Counted from the first letter of the stretch, positions 1 to 8,379 are shown. The stretch: 17,230 nt of DNA from JBDTMC01 sp039934475 (GCA_039934475.1 JBDTMC010000129.1:1-17230); one strand, 5' to 3'. Notes: generated from the sequence alone by a model not told the origin. Made by a program: numbers and translations.

Positions 1-624
1 GCGCCGGTTGCTGATCGGCGAGACAAAGCTGTTGATCAGATACCCATGCGCGCCATGGATCTCCACCACTTCGAAACCCGCCGCCAGTGCCCGCCGCGCA
101 GCTGCTGCGAATGAGCGCACCAAAGCGCCGATTTCGTCTTTGGTCAGCGCGTGGGGCACCGGATCGCCCTCAATAAACGGGACTGCGCTAGGCGCCACCA
201 CCTGCCATCCATTGGTCTCGCCGGGAGCAATCGCCGCGCCTCCGTCCCAAGGCAACTGGCAACTCGCCTTGCGGCCCGCATGGGCCAGTTGGATGGCCGG
301 AACGGCACCCTGGCTCTTCACGAAGGCAGTGATCCGGCGCAGGTTCTCGATATGCTCGTCCTTCCACAGCCCCAGATCGCCGTAAGTGATTCGTCCGTCA
401 GCCTCTACGGCCGTCGCTTCCACAATCACCAGGCCGGCACCGCCCACGGCGCGCCCGCCCAAATGAACCAAGTGCCAGTCAGTGGCGAAACCGTCTTCGG
501 ACGAGTACTCACACATGGGAGACACCGCGATGCGGTTGGGAATCGTGATCTCTCGAATCGTAAGCGGCGCGAACAATGCCGCGCCCGCGGTGAGCGCTGC
601 TTCTTCCAGTCCTATACCCTGCAT
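1..624 (-). CDS. NADH:flavin oxidoreductase, Old Yellow Enzyme (YqjM type), 3'-truncated by window edge
   Basis: Reading the minus strand from ATG 624 gives 208 codons that stay open to base 1, so only the N-terminal part of a TIM-barrel flavoenzyme is present. Members of this family use NAD(P)H and FMN to reduce activated C=C bonds in the cytoplasm. Visible YqjM-class marks are PNRIAVSPMCEYSS, with the redox-tuning Cys at residue 38 and Tyr at 40, QLAHAGRK at 112-119, and EIHGAHGYL, where His190 and His193 match the substrate-binding HxxH pair. The homologous region starts near residue 17, so about 15 residues are extra at the N terminus. A GTG (645) is also in frame, and no good ribosome site precedes either start, so the start is uncertain. 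The gene is divergent from the dioxygenase at 687. The family call is firm; the substrate is unknown. Confidence 0.9.
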   Translation of the reverse strand, partial: MQGIGLEEAALTAGAALFAPLTIREITIPNRIAVSPMCEYSSEDGFATDWHLVHLGGRAVGGAGLVIVEATAVEADGRITYGDLGLWKDEHIENLRRITAFVKSQGAVPAIQLAHAGRKASCQLPWDGGAAIAPGETNGWQVVAPSAVPFIEGDPVPHALTKDEIGALVRSFAAAARRALAAGFEVVEIHGAHGYLINSFVSPISNRR

Positions 625-686
625 GACTATAGGGATGACATTCACCCTCGAAAAGCTTCAGTTTGCGTGCTAGCATACGAGACACC
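625..686. promoter_or_regulatory. Divergent intergenic region between OYE and dioxygenase genes
   Basis: These 62 bases separate two divergent start codons, so they should hold promoters for both. On the minus strand TATAGT (631-626) lies 16 bases from TTTCGA (653-648), a fair -10 with a poor -35. Taken literally, it would start transcription at or just inside the annotated OYE start, which would favour a leaderless message or a later start codon. On the plus strand TAGCAT (671-676) could be a -10, but I see no matching -35. Only the location is reasonably supported, not the boxes. Confidence 0.3.
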
Positions 687-1346
687 ATGAATCAGTCCGC
701 ACGGCCAAACCGTCGCCAGATGCTAGAACTCAGCATCTCCCGCGGCCTACTGGGAGCCGGCGCAGCAACTGCCTTGTCGCCGACGCAGTTACTGGCCTTC
801 TGGCAGCAAGCCGAGGAACAGGCTCACAAGCCCACATTGGCAGAAGTGTTGGGACCGTTCTTCCGCAAGGGCGCCCCTAACCAGCCAGTCCTCCGCGCAC
901 CCGGCGATCCGGGCTTTCCGCTCAAGGTAGTAGGACACGTCCAGAACACCAAAGGGCAACTGGTGGAAGGCGCCAAAGTGGACCTCTGGCACGCCGATCA
1001 TGGGGGCCGCTACGACACCCGGGGCTATCGCTACCGCGCCAAAATCGAACCGGACGCCAAGGGCGATTACACCGTGGATACCGTCATGCCGGGGCACTAC
1101 GCTGACCGCCCGGCCCAACACATCCACTACCTCATCACCGCCCCCGGCCACAAGGCGCTGGTGACGCAGGCGTACTTCGCCACCGATCCATTCTTTGAAG
1201 GCAACATCGACAAGAACTGGAACAAGCGCCACATCGCCGCACATAAGGAACTGATCATGCCTGTGAGGCTGTTCGAAGGCGGCGCAGGTCCCGATCAGCC
1301 GGCGCACGCGGAAATCACGTTCGACATCATTCTTGAGAAGGCCTGA
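687..1346 (+). CDS. Intradiol ring-cleavage dioxygenase, Tat-exported
   Basis: A 219-residue protein of the catechol/protocatechuate dioxygenase beta-sandwich family. These enzymes use non-haem Fe(III) to open catecholic rings between the two hydroxyl carbons. The ligand set is visible: Tyr109 (in GGRYD), Tyr138 (in PGHYADRP), His145 and His147 (in QHIHYL). The stretch VDLWHADHGGRY matches the family's metal-site strand. The N terminus has a twin-arginine pattern NRRQML (8-13) followed by a moderately hydrophobic Ala/Gly/Leu stretch to about residue 37, so export through Tat to the periplasm is likely. Classical PcaGH and CatA enzymes are cytoplasmic. ATG 687 was chosen over an in-frame TTG at 663 because it places the RR motif near the N terminus. 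Only 5 bases separate it from the WD40 gene, which suggests co-transcription. The substrate cannot be told from sequence. Confidence 0.9.
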   Translation: MNQSARPNRRQMLELSISRGLLGAGAATALSPTQLLAFWQQAEEQAHKPTLAEVLGPFFRKGAPNQPVLRAPGDPGFPLKVVGHVQNTKGQLVEGAKVDLWHADHGGRYDTRGYRYRAKIEPDAKGDYTVDTVMPGHYADRPAQHIHYLITAPGHKALVTQAYFATDPFFEGNIDKNWNKRHIAAHKELIMPVRLFEGGAGPDQPAHAEITFDIILEKA

Positions 1347-1351
1347 CGCCC

Positions 1352-2302
1352 ATGCGAAGCCAACTTCTCTTGGTTGCCGTGGCCCTGGTCGCGGGCAGCG
1401 CCTCCGCCGCCGATCGAACCTTGAGTTCCGCGGGAGTTCCGAGCAGCATCTATTTCTCCACTGACGGCAAGACGGTCAGCAGCAGTTGCCGCGACGGTCA
1501 CATCCGCACCTGGGATGTCGCCTCGGGTCAAATGATCAAAGACAAAGTGGTGCCTCCGCAGACGTACCTCATTAGCCCTGACGTGTATGTGCAGCACGAC
1601 GGTAAAAAGAAAACCGTGCAGGCGTGGGATCTTTCCGCGGAACGCCAGATGCAACTGATCAACGGCGCTCCTTCCGAAGAAACCGCCATTTCCGCAGACC
1701 GCAAGCGACTCGCCACTTCAAGCCCGGATGATCACTCGGTCACGATCTGGAACCCCGAGACGGGGGAGAAGGGTCATGTTCTCATTGACGGAATCGGCGG
1801 TGCCGCGCAACTGGTCTTTTCCCCCGACGGCGAATCGCTCGTCAGCGCCAACTACGACAACGACATTCGCGTCTGGAAGACAAAGTCCGGCGAGCTGGTG
1901 AAGAAGGTGGACGAAATGACCGGCGCCATGTTCGCCGCCGGCTTTACGCCCGATGGCAAGCAACTGATCATGGGCGGACTCGACGAGACCGTCTACATCT
2001 GGGATGCGAAAACATTCGCGCTCAACCGGACATTGAAGGGGCAAGGCGAGACCATCGCCGCGCTCTCAATTTCGCCGGATGGACGGACTCTGGTCACCGG
2101 TGGATTCGATGTCATCACGTCCCGCAATCCCGTGAAAGTCGTCTTCTGGGATCTCGCCTCAGGCAAGATCACGCGCACCGTGAGTGCGCCTCACATGGTG
2201 GCGTCTCTCGCCTTTTCGCCCGACGGCAAATGGCTCGCCATGGCCTCGGGTGAGAAAGAGATCGCCTTATGGGATCTCGCCTCCGTCTCTGCCTCGAAGT
2301 AG
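1352..2302 (+). CDS. Secreted WD40 beta-propeller protein
   Basis: A 316-residue protein with a cleavable-looking signal peptide (MRSQLLLVAVALVAG, cleavage near SASA-A, residue 20) and then a single beta-propeller. Seven blade-closing motifs can be counted in order: IRTWD, VQAWD, VTIWN, IRVWK, VYIWD, VVFWD and IALWD. Most are preceded by the FSPDGK-type turn typical of bacterial WD40 repeats. This gives exactly one seven-bladed ring and no other domain. Such propellers are binding platforms, not enzymes; the likely place of action is the periplasm or outer surface. It lies 5 bases after the dioxygenase and 21 before the DUF4139 gene, probably in one operon. Its partner is unknown. Confidence 0.88.
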   Translation: MRSQLLLVAVALVAGSASAADRTLSSAGVPSSIYFSTDGKTVSSSCRDGHIRTWDVASGQMIKDKVVPPQTYLISPDVYVQHDGKKKTVQAWDLSAERQMQLINGAPSEETAISADRKRLATSSPDDHSVTIWNPETGEKGHVLIDGIGGAAQLVFSPDGESLVSANYDNDIRVWKTKSGELVKKVDEMTGAMFAAGFTPDGKQLIMGGLDETVYIWDAKTFALNRTLKGQGETIAALSISPDGRTLVTGGFDVITSRNPVKVVFWDLASGKITRTVSAPHMVASLAFSPDGKWLAMASGEKEIALWDLASVSASK

Positions 2303-2323
2303 ACTTGAGGGCAGGAGCTACCC

Positions 2324-4690
2324 GTGCGTATCCTCAGCGGCATCCTGTTTGTCCTTCTGGTGTCTTTCCAGGCGTTTGGCCAACAACCCGAACAGCGCCT
2401 CCCGGTAAAACGCATTATCCTTTACAAAACCGGAGTCGGTTATTTTGAACACTTAGGCGCGGTGCGCGGAAACCAGCAAATCAGCATCCCGTTCACCTCC
2501 GGCCAACTCAACGACGTATTGAAATCACTCACCGTAATCGACTTGAATGGCGGTCAAATCGGCGCCATCACGTATAACTCGTCGGCGCCCGTCGATCGCC
2601 AGATGGGCGACCTCCATCTTCCGCTGAGCGAGAAACCGTCGCTCACTGAATTCCTCGGAGCCTTACGAGGCGCCAAGGTGGAAATTCATAGCGGCCCCAC
2701 TACGCTCACCGGCCGCCTGCTGAGCGTAGAGCGCAAGACCCGCACCGCGAATAACGTGACGACTGAGGTGGACTACGTGTCGCTTGTCGCCGATAACGGA
2801 GAGATCCGTACAACGGAGATCTCGCCCAGTTTTTCCTTCCGGCCTCTCGAAGCCGGCCTGCCCGCGAAGGTGGATCGTTTCCTCGATCTCGCGTCTTCAT
2901 CGCGCGATCCCGACATCCGGCGCATGGTCGTCTCCACCACCGGCACCGGCGACCGCAGCATCATGGTGAGTTACTTGAGCGAAGTCCCGGTTTGGAAGAG
3001 CAACTACCGCATCGTGCTTAACAGTAAGACCCCGGCCAACAGCCTCCTGCAAGGCTGGGCGATTGTCGATAACACCATCGGCCAGGATTGGGAGAACGTT
3101 GAATTATCGCTGGTTGCCGGCGCGCCCCAGTCCTTCGTGCAACAACTCGCCCAGCCTTACTACGTGCGCCGTCCGGAAGTCCCACTGCCCGATACAGCCT
3201 CAACGACTCCGCAGACTTACCAATCGACGTTGAACACCGGCGGCGCGAGGGCCACAGGAAACGTCAGCGACCCCTCTGGTGCGGCCGTCGTCGGCGCCCG
3301 CATCACAGTGTATGGTCCCAACGGGGAACTTCTCGGCGCTGCTACCGCTGACGCTCAGGGTAACTACGAAGTCTCTGGTTTGCCCGACGGTCCGGTACGC
3401 ATCGAAGCCCAGGCTCCGGGATTCAGTCCCGTTGTCATCAATGAGCCCAACCTGTCCGCTGCCTCACTTGGCCACAACATCCGGCTGAACGTGGGACAAG
3501 TGTCGGAGTCCGTCAGCGTCAACGCCATGGCTCCACCACCGCCCCCACCGTCGGCGGCCCCGAAGTTCAAAAGTTCCGTCGGTACCGGGCGCGCCCTTGG
3601 CCGCGGGACGATGGGCGGGGCAATCGGAGCGGGAAGCGGCGGCGGCGTGGGCGGAGGCACTTACCGGATCGACGACGCCCGCGCTGCCATGCAAGCGTCC
3701 GCCGCCGGGCAGAACCTCGGCGAGCTCTTCGAGTACAAGCTCAAACAACCCATCACCATCCACCGCAACGAATCGGCTCTCGTTCCCATCCTCCAAACCA
3801 CAGTCGCCTGTGAAAAGGTCTCGGTCTGGAACCCCTCCAGCAACCTGCCGCGTCCGCAGCGCGCGCTCTGGCTCACCAACACCAGCGGCCTCACGCTCGA
3901 TACGGGCAGCTTTAACGTCATCGACGACGAAGCCTTCGCCGGCGAAGGCCTCACCAATCCCATCAGCCCTGGCGAGAAGCGCCTTCTCTCCTATGCTCTC
4001 GATCTTGCCCTCACCGTCTCCACGAAGAACTCGAGCGAGCCGCAACGTGTGACACGAGTCGTGGTCAAGGAAGGCGTCATGATCCAGCACAACGAGATTC
4101 GCGAGAAGCGCGTCTACACCCTGCGCAACCAGGACACTACCCCACGCACGGCCGTCATCGAACATCCGGTACGGAGCGGCTACCAACTCGCGGGCGCTAT
4201 CAAACCCGCTGAGACCACCGCCGACTGGATGCGCTTCCGCCTCGCCATCGAACCTAAGCAAACTGCCGAACTAACAGTCGAAGAACGGCGCCCCATCGAC
4301 GCCACATACGCCATCGGCAGCATCACGAAGGAGCAACTGACGGCCTTCCTCAAAATGCAGGCTATTAACAAGCCGATTGAGGACAGCCTTCGTCAGATCA
4401 TTGAAAAGCGTGCCGCCGTAAACGCCCTGCAACTGCAGAAAAACCGGCTTGATACTGAACAGGCCCAAATTTTCGATGATCAGCAGCGGTTACGTGAAAA
4501 CATCAAAGCCATGAAGGGGGGCACCGAGGAACGCGCTCTGGTGCTGCGCTACACACAGCAGTTGAACACTCAGGAATCGCGGCTCGACGCCATCAAAAAG
4601 GAGACTGCCGCTCTCGACGCACGCATCGCGAAAGCCGAGGATGAGGTGAACGCGTTTGTCGTTGGACTTAACTTCGACGCGACTCTGTAG
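2324..4690 (+). CDS. Secreted DUF4139 protein with inserted Oar-like carboxypeptidase-regulatory domain
   Basis: A 788-residue exported protein starting at GTG 2324, preceded by an AGGAG ribosome site 6 bases upstream. A signal peptide covers residues 1-19 (cleavage near FGQ-Q). Residues 25-280 carry the first part of a DUF4139-type protein (ILYKTGVGYFEH at 32-43, VPVWKSNYR at 221-229). At about 308-402 a carboxypeptidase-regulatory/Oar-like beta-sandwich is inserted, ending in GQVSESVSVN, as found at the N terminus of acidobacterial TonB-dependent receptors. A PPPPPP run (404-409) and a Gly-rich linker (about 419-446) follow, then DUF4139 resumes near 465. The last roughly 95 residues are charged and heptad-like, a probable coiled coil. 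The role is unknown; cell-surface or periplasmic assembly is a guess. Its 3' end overlaps the convergent nSTAND gene by 23 bases. Confidence 0.85.
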   Translation: MRILSGILFVLLVSFQAFGQQPEQRLPVKRIILYKTGVGYFEHLGAVRGNQQISIPFTSGQLNDVLKSLTVIDLNGGQIGAITYNSSAPVDRQMGDLHLPLSEKPSLTEFLGALRGAKVEIHSGPTTLTGRLLSVERKTRTANNVTTEVDYVSLVADNGEIRTTEISPSFSFRPLEAGLPAKVDRFLDLASSSRDPDIRRMVVSTTGTGDRSIMVSYLSEVPVWKSNYRIVLNSKTPANSLLQGWAIVDNTIGQDWENVELSLVAGAPQSFVQQLAQPYYVRRPEVPLPDTASTTPQTYQSTLNTGGARATGNVSDPSGAAVVGARITVYGPNGELLGAATADAQGNYEVSGLPDGPVRIEAQAPGFSPVVINEPNLSAASLGHNIRLNVGQVSESVSVNAMAPPPPPPSAAPKFKSSVGTGRALGRGTMGGAIGAGSGGGVGGGTYRIDDARAAMQASAAGQNLGELFEYKLKQPITIHRNESALVPILQTTVACEKVSVWNPSSNLPRPQRALWLTNTSGLTLDTGSFNVIDDEAFAGEGLTNPISPGEKRLLSYALDLALTVSTKNSSEPQRVTRVVVKEGVMIQHNEIREKRVYTLRNQDTTPRTAVIEHPVRSGYQLAGAIKPAETTADWMRFRLAIEPKQTAELTVEERRPIDATYAIGSITKEQLTAFLKMQAINKPIEDSLRQIIEKRAAVNALQLQKNRLDTEQAQIFDDQQRLRENIKAMKGGTEERALVLRYTQQLNTQESRLDAIKKETAALDARIAKAEDEVNAFVVGLNFDATL

Positions 4691-6866
4691 CAGCTTTCTG
4701 GCGCGTCAAGACCAGTGTCCGCGCCGCCAGATCGTGCAACATCTGGCGCTTGCTGGTGAACAGCGAAAGCAAGAAGCCAAGCGTATACCACGACAGCATC
4801 TTGGCCAGATGCCTGGCGGCGGAGCGCCATAATGGCAGCCGCCGTCCCTGCGCATCGGTCACGATTATTCCCAGGATGTGCTTGCCCAAGGTGCCCTGCC
4901 ATCGGGAACTGCTGGCAAGGGCATCGTATAGCCAGTCACTCGCGAACAGCCCGCCATACACCACCGTCATCTTGTAATCCTCCGGCAGTGCCATGGACAC
5001 GATCACCCAGAAGATGAACGCCACCAGGAACAGGATGAGGTCGATTGTCCACGCCAGGGTGCGCTTCCAGAACGGGGCGAAGACCAGATCGGCGGGCGCT
5101 TCCTCCACCGCCGGTGCTGCTTCTACGGCTCCCTCCACTTGCGCCAGGATCCGGTCGAACGCCATCTGCCGGTAGAGCATCCGTCCCCACAGATTCAAGC
5201 CACCCAGATAGGCGACGGTGTATGGCAGCAGCAGCACCCCCAATGACAGGAACCCGCGCAGCGCTTGCACCAGTTTCGTGTCGCCCTGGAAATCGAAGAC
5301 GTGGTTGCGGAGATAGGAGAAGTGACGCTCAAACGTAAACAGGAAGACCGCCAGCATCGCAATGACGAAGGCGGTCTCAATGGGACGCCAGCGCCGCGCC
5401 AGTTCCACCTGTGTCCGCTCCATGTCGCGAGCCTTCCGGCTCTTATCCAGAAACTCCATCGCACCGTCGAACCCCGGCGCGTACATGTCCCCCCATGTGG
5501 CCGTCGGATCTTCCTTGCGCCGCCAGTCGAGGGTGCGCTGCAAATCGGGATCCCGCCACAGCCCTGCGCCCTCAGTGGCGTGCAACTGCGCCGTCTCTGC
5601 CAGGCGGCGATACATGCGCGCTGAACTGGCTTCGTCGTCCGTCCATTTCCTCAGGCGCTGCCACACTCGCATCAGGCTCTCATGCGAAATATCCACCACC
5701 TTCGACGGATCCAGCGCCTCATCGCACGGAGGCATGAGGAAAGACCGGCTCGCCTTACGGAACACATCGATCACGGCCGTGACTTCTTCGGGGCTGGCCA
5801 TGGCGATGGCGCATAACGCCTTCATTGTGGTGGGGCGGCGCACGCCTCGCGCATCCGTGCCGCGGTCCGTCAGCGTGCGGAAGATCTTCTCGCAGATGTT
5901 GCGCTGGCGCGTGTCGCTCAACTCGCCGTACGCCTTTTCCGCATGCCGGTCCAGCGCGTTGGCCATCGTCCCGATCGATTCATAGTGAACCAGCGAAAGT
6001 GGCCCTTCCGCGTTCCCATCGTGGTGCCAGTAGGCCCAGGTGCGGTTCAGCGCATGCTGCAAAATGGAAAGCTGGTCCGGGTTGTCGCCCACGTCGTTCA
6101 CCAGGCGCGTCAGCAGAACCGGATCCAGTGCCGCGCCCGCCACCGCGATGGGGCCGGCGATGGCCGCACGCCGTTCGTCGCGCGTCAGCCGCGGCACCAG
6201 GAACTGGCTCTCATTGATCGACTCCGGCAGGCCGTCGAACTGGGAGCACTCTCCGAGGTAATCCGAACGCATGGTGAGTGCGACGTAAATGGGGTAGCGA
6301 GGATCGCTCCGCGCCCGCAGCAACAGGTTCACCAGCGCGATGGCGTCAGGCGCGGCGCCGTAGTCGCCGGGCTTACGATCCGCCGCCTGCCGGTAGCGGA
6401 ACAACTCCTCGAATTGATCGGCCACTACCAGCAGGTTTACGGGCTCGCCTGTCTGCGCCTGCTCGTAGACGTCCACCAGTCCCACGCTACCCATGCGAAG
6501 CGTGGCTTCCACCATGTCTTCCAGATCTACGCCCTCGGGACGATCGGCTCCAAAAAGACCGCTCGGCGCGGCCAGCGCTTCGGCCAGCGCGCGCAGCGGA
6601 TTCCCGCCCGGACGAAACTGCGCGATGCGCCAGGCCGTGCCCGCGCGCGCCATTAAGCCGCGATGCAACGCCGGGCGCAGACCGCAATTCACCAGCGACG
6701 ACTTGCCGCTGCCCGACGTCCCTACCACGGCCAGAAATCGTGTCGCCGCCAGCTTGTCCACCATCGTGTCCACCTGGCGTTCCCGGCCGAAGAAGATGTG
6801 TTCTTCGCCTTCCTGGAAGGGACGAATTCCGGGAAACGGATTTTTGAGATCGACGGCGGCTCTCAT
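4668..6866 (-). CDS. Membrane-anchored nSTAND NTPase with C-terminal RDD domain
   Basis: A 732-residue protein starting at ATG 6866, with GGAGGGGAA directly upstream. It opens with NPFPGIRPFQ and FFGRE (residues 9-29), the entry motif of nSTAND1-type P-loop NTPases. Walker A is GTSGSGKS (49-56) and Walker B is LLVVADQFEELF (145-156). An all-helical STAND arm follows to about 490. Instead of the WD40 or TPR sensor usual in this family, there are hydrophobic segments at about 497-512 and 538-557, then an RDD domain from about 597 to 723 (Arg602, Asp609, late HDLAARTLVL with Asp712) with further membrane spans. STAND proteins are ligand-triggered oligomerising switches, and RDD domains are poorly understood membrane modules. 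ATGA overlap with the TIR gene indicates translational coupling, so TIR is its likely effector partner. The trigger is unknown. Confidence 0.88.
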   Translation of the reverse strand: MRAAVDLKNPFPGIRPFQEGEEHIFFGRERQVDTMVDKLAATRFLAVVGTSGSGKSSLVNCGLRPALHRGLMARAGTAWRIAQFRPGGNPLRALAEALAAPSGLFGADRPEGVDLEDMVEATLRMGSVGLVDVYEQAQTGEPVNLLVVADQFEELFRYRQAADRKPGDYGAAPDAIALVNLLLRARSDPRYPIYVALTMRSDYLGECSQFDGLPESINESQFLVPRLTRDERRAAIAGPIAVAGAALDPVLLTRLVNDVGDNPDQLSILQHALNRTWAYWHHDGNAEGPLSLVHYESIGTMANALDRHAEKAYGELSDTRQRNICEKIFRTLTDRGTDARGVRRPTTMKALCAIAMASPEEVTAVIDVFRKASRSFLMPPCDEALDPSKVVDISHESLMRVWQRLRKWTDDEASSARMYRRLAETAQLHATEGAGLWRDPDLQRTLDWRRKEDPTATWGDMYAPGFDGAMEFLDKSRKARDMERTQVELARRWRPIETAFVIAMLAVFLFTFERHFSYLRNHVFDFQGDTKLVQALRGFLSLGVLLLPYTVAYLGGLNLWGRMLYRQMAFDRILAQVEGAVEAAPAVEEAPADLVFAPFWKRTLAWTIDLILFLVAFIFWVIVSMALPEDYKMTVVYGGLFASDWLYDALASSSRWQGTLGKHILGIIVTDAQGRRLPLWRSAARHLAKMLSWYTLGFLLSLFTSKRQMLHDLAARTLVLTRQKAATESRRS

Positions 6867-8353
6867 TTCCCCTCCATCGCCTTTAAGAAGGGATCGAGCA
6901 AACCATCGTTGAACCCGCCACGCGCGTCGATCACGTTTCCGGTGCTCATGTCGAGCAGGTCGGCTTTGTCGGCATTGTCCGGCTCCGCCAGGTAGGTCCA
7001 CGCAGTCGGCAAAGGCTTGCCGCCGCGGTACTCCGGCGCGCGTTCCACTTCGCGTTCCACGCTACGACGCCAGGGCTCGCCGCCCGCACCGTAGAAGAGA
7101 ATCACCGCATGGCACGCCGCCAACTCATCTTGATTCGTCTGGCGCACCGCGGCTGAATCGCCATCAAACGCCGGAAGCCTCGCCTCCCACCCGTGCGCGC
7201 GCAGCGCCTGCCGCAGGGGCACCGTTGCCTTGCGGTCGCGCGGATCGCAAATCAGATAGAGAGCCTTGGCGTCCGATGTGGCAGCTGGTTTTGCCGGTTC
7301 CGGTTCCTCCAACTTCTTCAAGGTGGATTGCATGGTCACCTTGAAAGTCTCGATGTTGGCGGTGATCATGTCCGCGCCAAACTGCGCGTCGGGACTCGAT
7401 TCTAAAGCTAGTAGGAACGGCAGTTCCGAGGGATGCGGCGTTGTTGCCGACGCTGGGTTCCAGATCAACCGCCGCAGTCCCGCCTCACGGCTCCGCTCCA
7501 CTGCCAGCTCGTTTTGGATGGCGGCAATGGAGCGGGTGCCGTCCAGCGGTTCGTAGAGTTTTCCGATGAGGTGAATGGAAAGCTTCGCCTGAGCCAGCAG
7601 GCGCCGCACTTCGGGGATGTATTCGGCCTCGCTCCACGGCAGGGCGCGCTCAGGCAGCACGGTGTAGCCGAGCATCTGCAATTCCGTCTGCAGTGCGTCG
7701 CGCTCCGAACGCCGGTCTTTGCTGCATTCGGCGAGGTAGATAGCAGGCTTGGCGGCAGACACCGGCGCAGCCCCCGCCTGGGCGGGCGGATCCATCTGCT
7801 TCAGAAACTGGGCTAGCTTCCACGCCAGCGTCGCTACCTTACCGTGATACTGCTGCGAAATTGGCGGGCCGTACGTCGGGTCCAGTTCCAGCGGCGCCTG
7901 CTCCTCGTTGTAGACGAAGAACTCCTCGCCCAGAATCTCCTTGAAGATCGGGATCGCCTCCTGCGAATCCACCGGAGTCTTGATGACCTTGAAGATGCGG
8001 ACTCCGTTACCCACCCGCAATCCGCCAGACTGTTGGGCCAGGCGGCAGAATTCCTTTACTTCCTTGGAACACCATTCCGAGCCCAGATATCCTGGCGAGA
8101 GGATACTGACGAGCACCGCCGATTGCGGTAACTGCGTGAGGATTTCGTCCGCGAAAATATCATTGCCGCGGAGCTTCTCATCGCGCCAGATGGCCGCTCG
8201 CCGCACGCCCAGGCGCATCTCGAGGTAGCCCTTCAGTATGGCGTGGAACCGTGTCACCCACCCCTGCGCCTCAGCGGAAAGAGGTTGGTTATCGATATGC
8301 GAATAGCTAATGAAGACGTGATTTTGGAAGCTCACGGTGGCGTCAATAGACAT
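6863..8353 (-). CDS. TIR-domain protein with three TIR-like modules
   Basis: A 496-residue cytoplasmic protein. Domain 1 (about 10-185) is a clear TIR: HVFISYSH at 12-19, a BB-loop-like IWRDEKLRGNDIF at 55-67, LVSILSPGYL at 81-90 and SEWCSKEVKEF at 92-102. Glu98 in that last motif sits where NAD-cleaving TIR domains carry their catalytic glutamate. A Pro/Ala linker leads to a second alpha/beta unit (about 203-330, starting AIYLAECSKD) and a third (about 363-496, starting ALYLICDPRD, with EPWRRSVEREVE near 426). Both look like degenerate TIR or TIR-like folds. ATG 8353 was chosen because the 43 codons upstream are compositionally odd and run through the previous gene's stop region. The stop overlaps the NTPase start (ATGA). 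Likely a signalling or NAD-depleting effector; activity is not proven. Confidence 0.87.
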   Translation of the reverse strand: MSIDATVSFQNHVFISYSHIDNQPLSAEAQGWVTRFHAILKGYLEMRLGVRRAAIWRDEKLRGNDIFADEILTQLPQSAVLVSILSPGYLGSEWCSKEVKEFCRLAQQSGGLRVGNGVRIFKVIKTPVDSQEAIPIFKEILGEEFFVYNEEQAPLELDPTYGPPISQQYHGKVATLAWKLAQFLKQMDPPAQAGAAPVSAAKPAIYLAECSKDRRSERDALQTELQMLGYTVLPERALPWSEAEYIPEVRRLLAQAKLSIHLIGKLYEPLDGTRSIAAIQNELAVERSREAGLRRLIWNPASATTPHPSELPFLLALESSPDAQFGADMITANIETFKVTMQSTLKKLEEPEPAKPAATSDAKALYLICDPRDRKATVPLRQALRAHGWEARLPAFDGDSAAVRQTNQDELAACHAVILFYGAGGEPWRRSVEREVERAPEYRGGKPLPTAWTYLAEPDNADKADLLDMSTGNVIDARGGFNDGLLDPFLKAMEGK

Positions 8354-8379
8354 ACCACAACGGAGCGAAATGGTGGAAC

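Noticed and set aside
3464..4261. 265-codon minus-strand frame inside the DUF4139 gene
   Set aside because: The plus-strand protein has conserved DUF4139 sequence here; the antisense translation shows no motif.
6867..7001. Upstream extension of the nSTAND protein to a start at 7001
   Set aside because: The extra 45 residues are Arg-rich, overlap the TIR gene's coding end, and lack family sequence. ATG 6866 has GGAGGGGAA just upstream.
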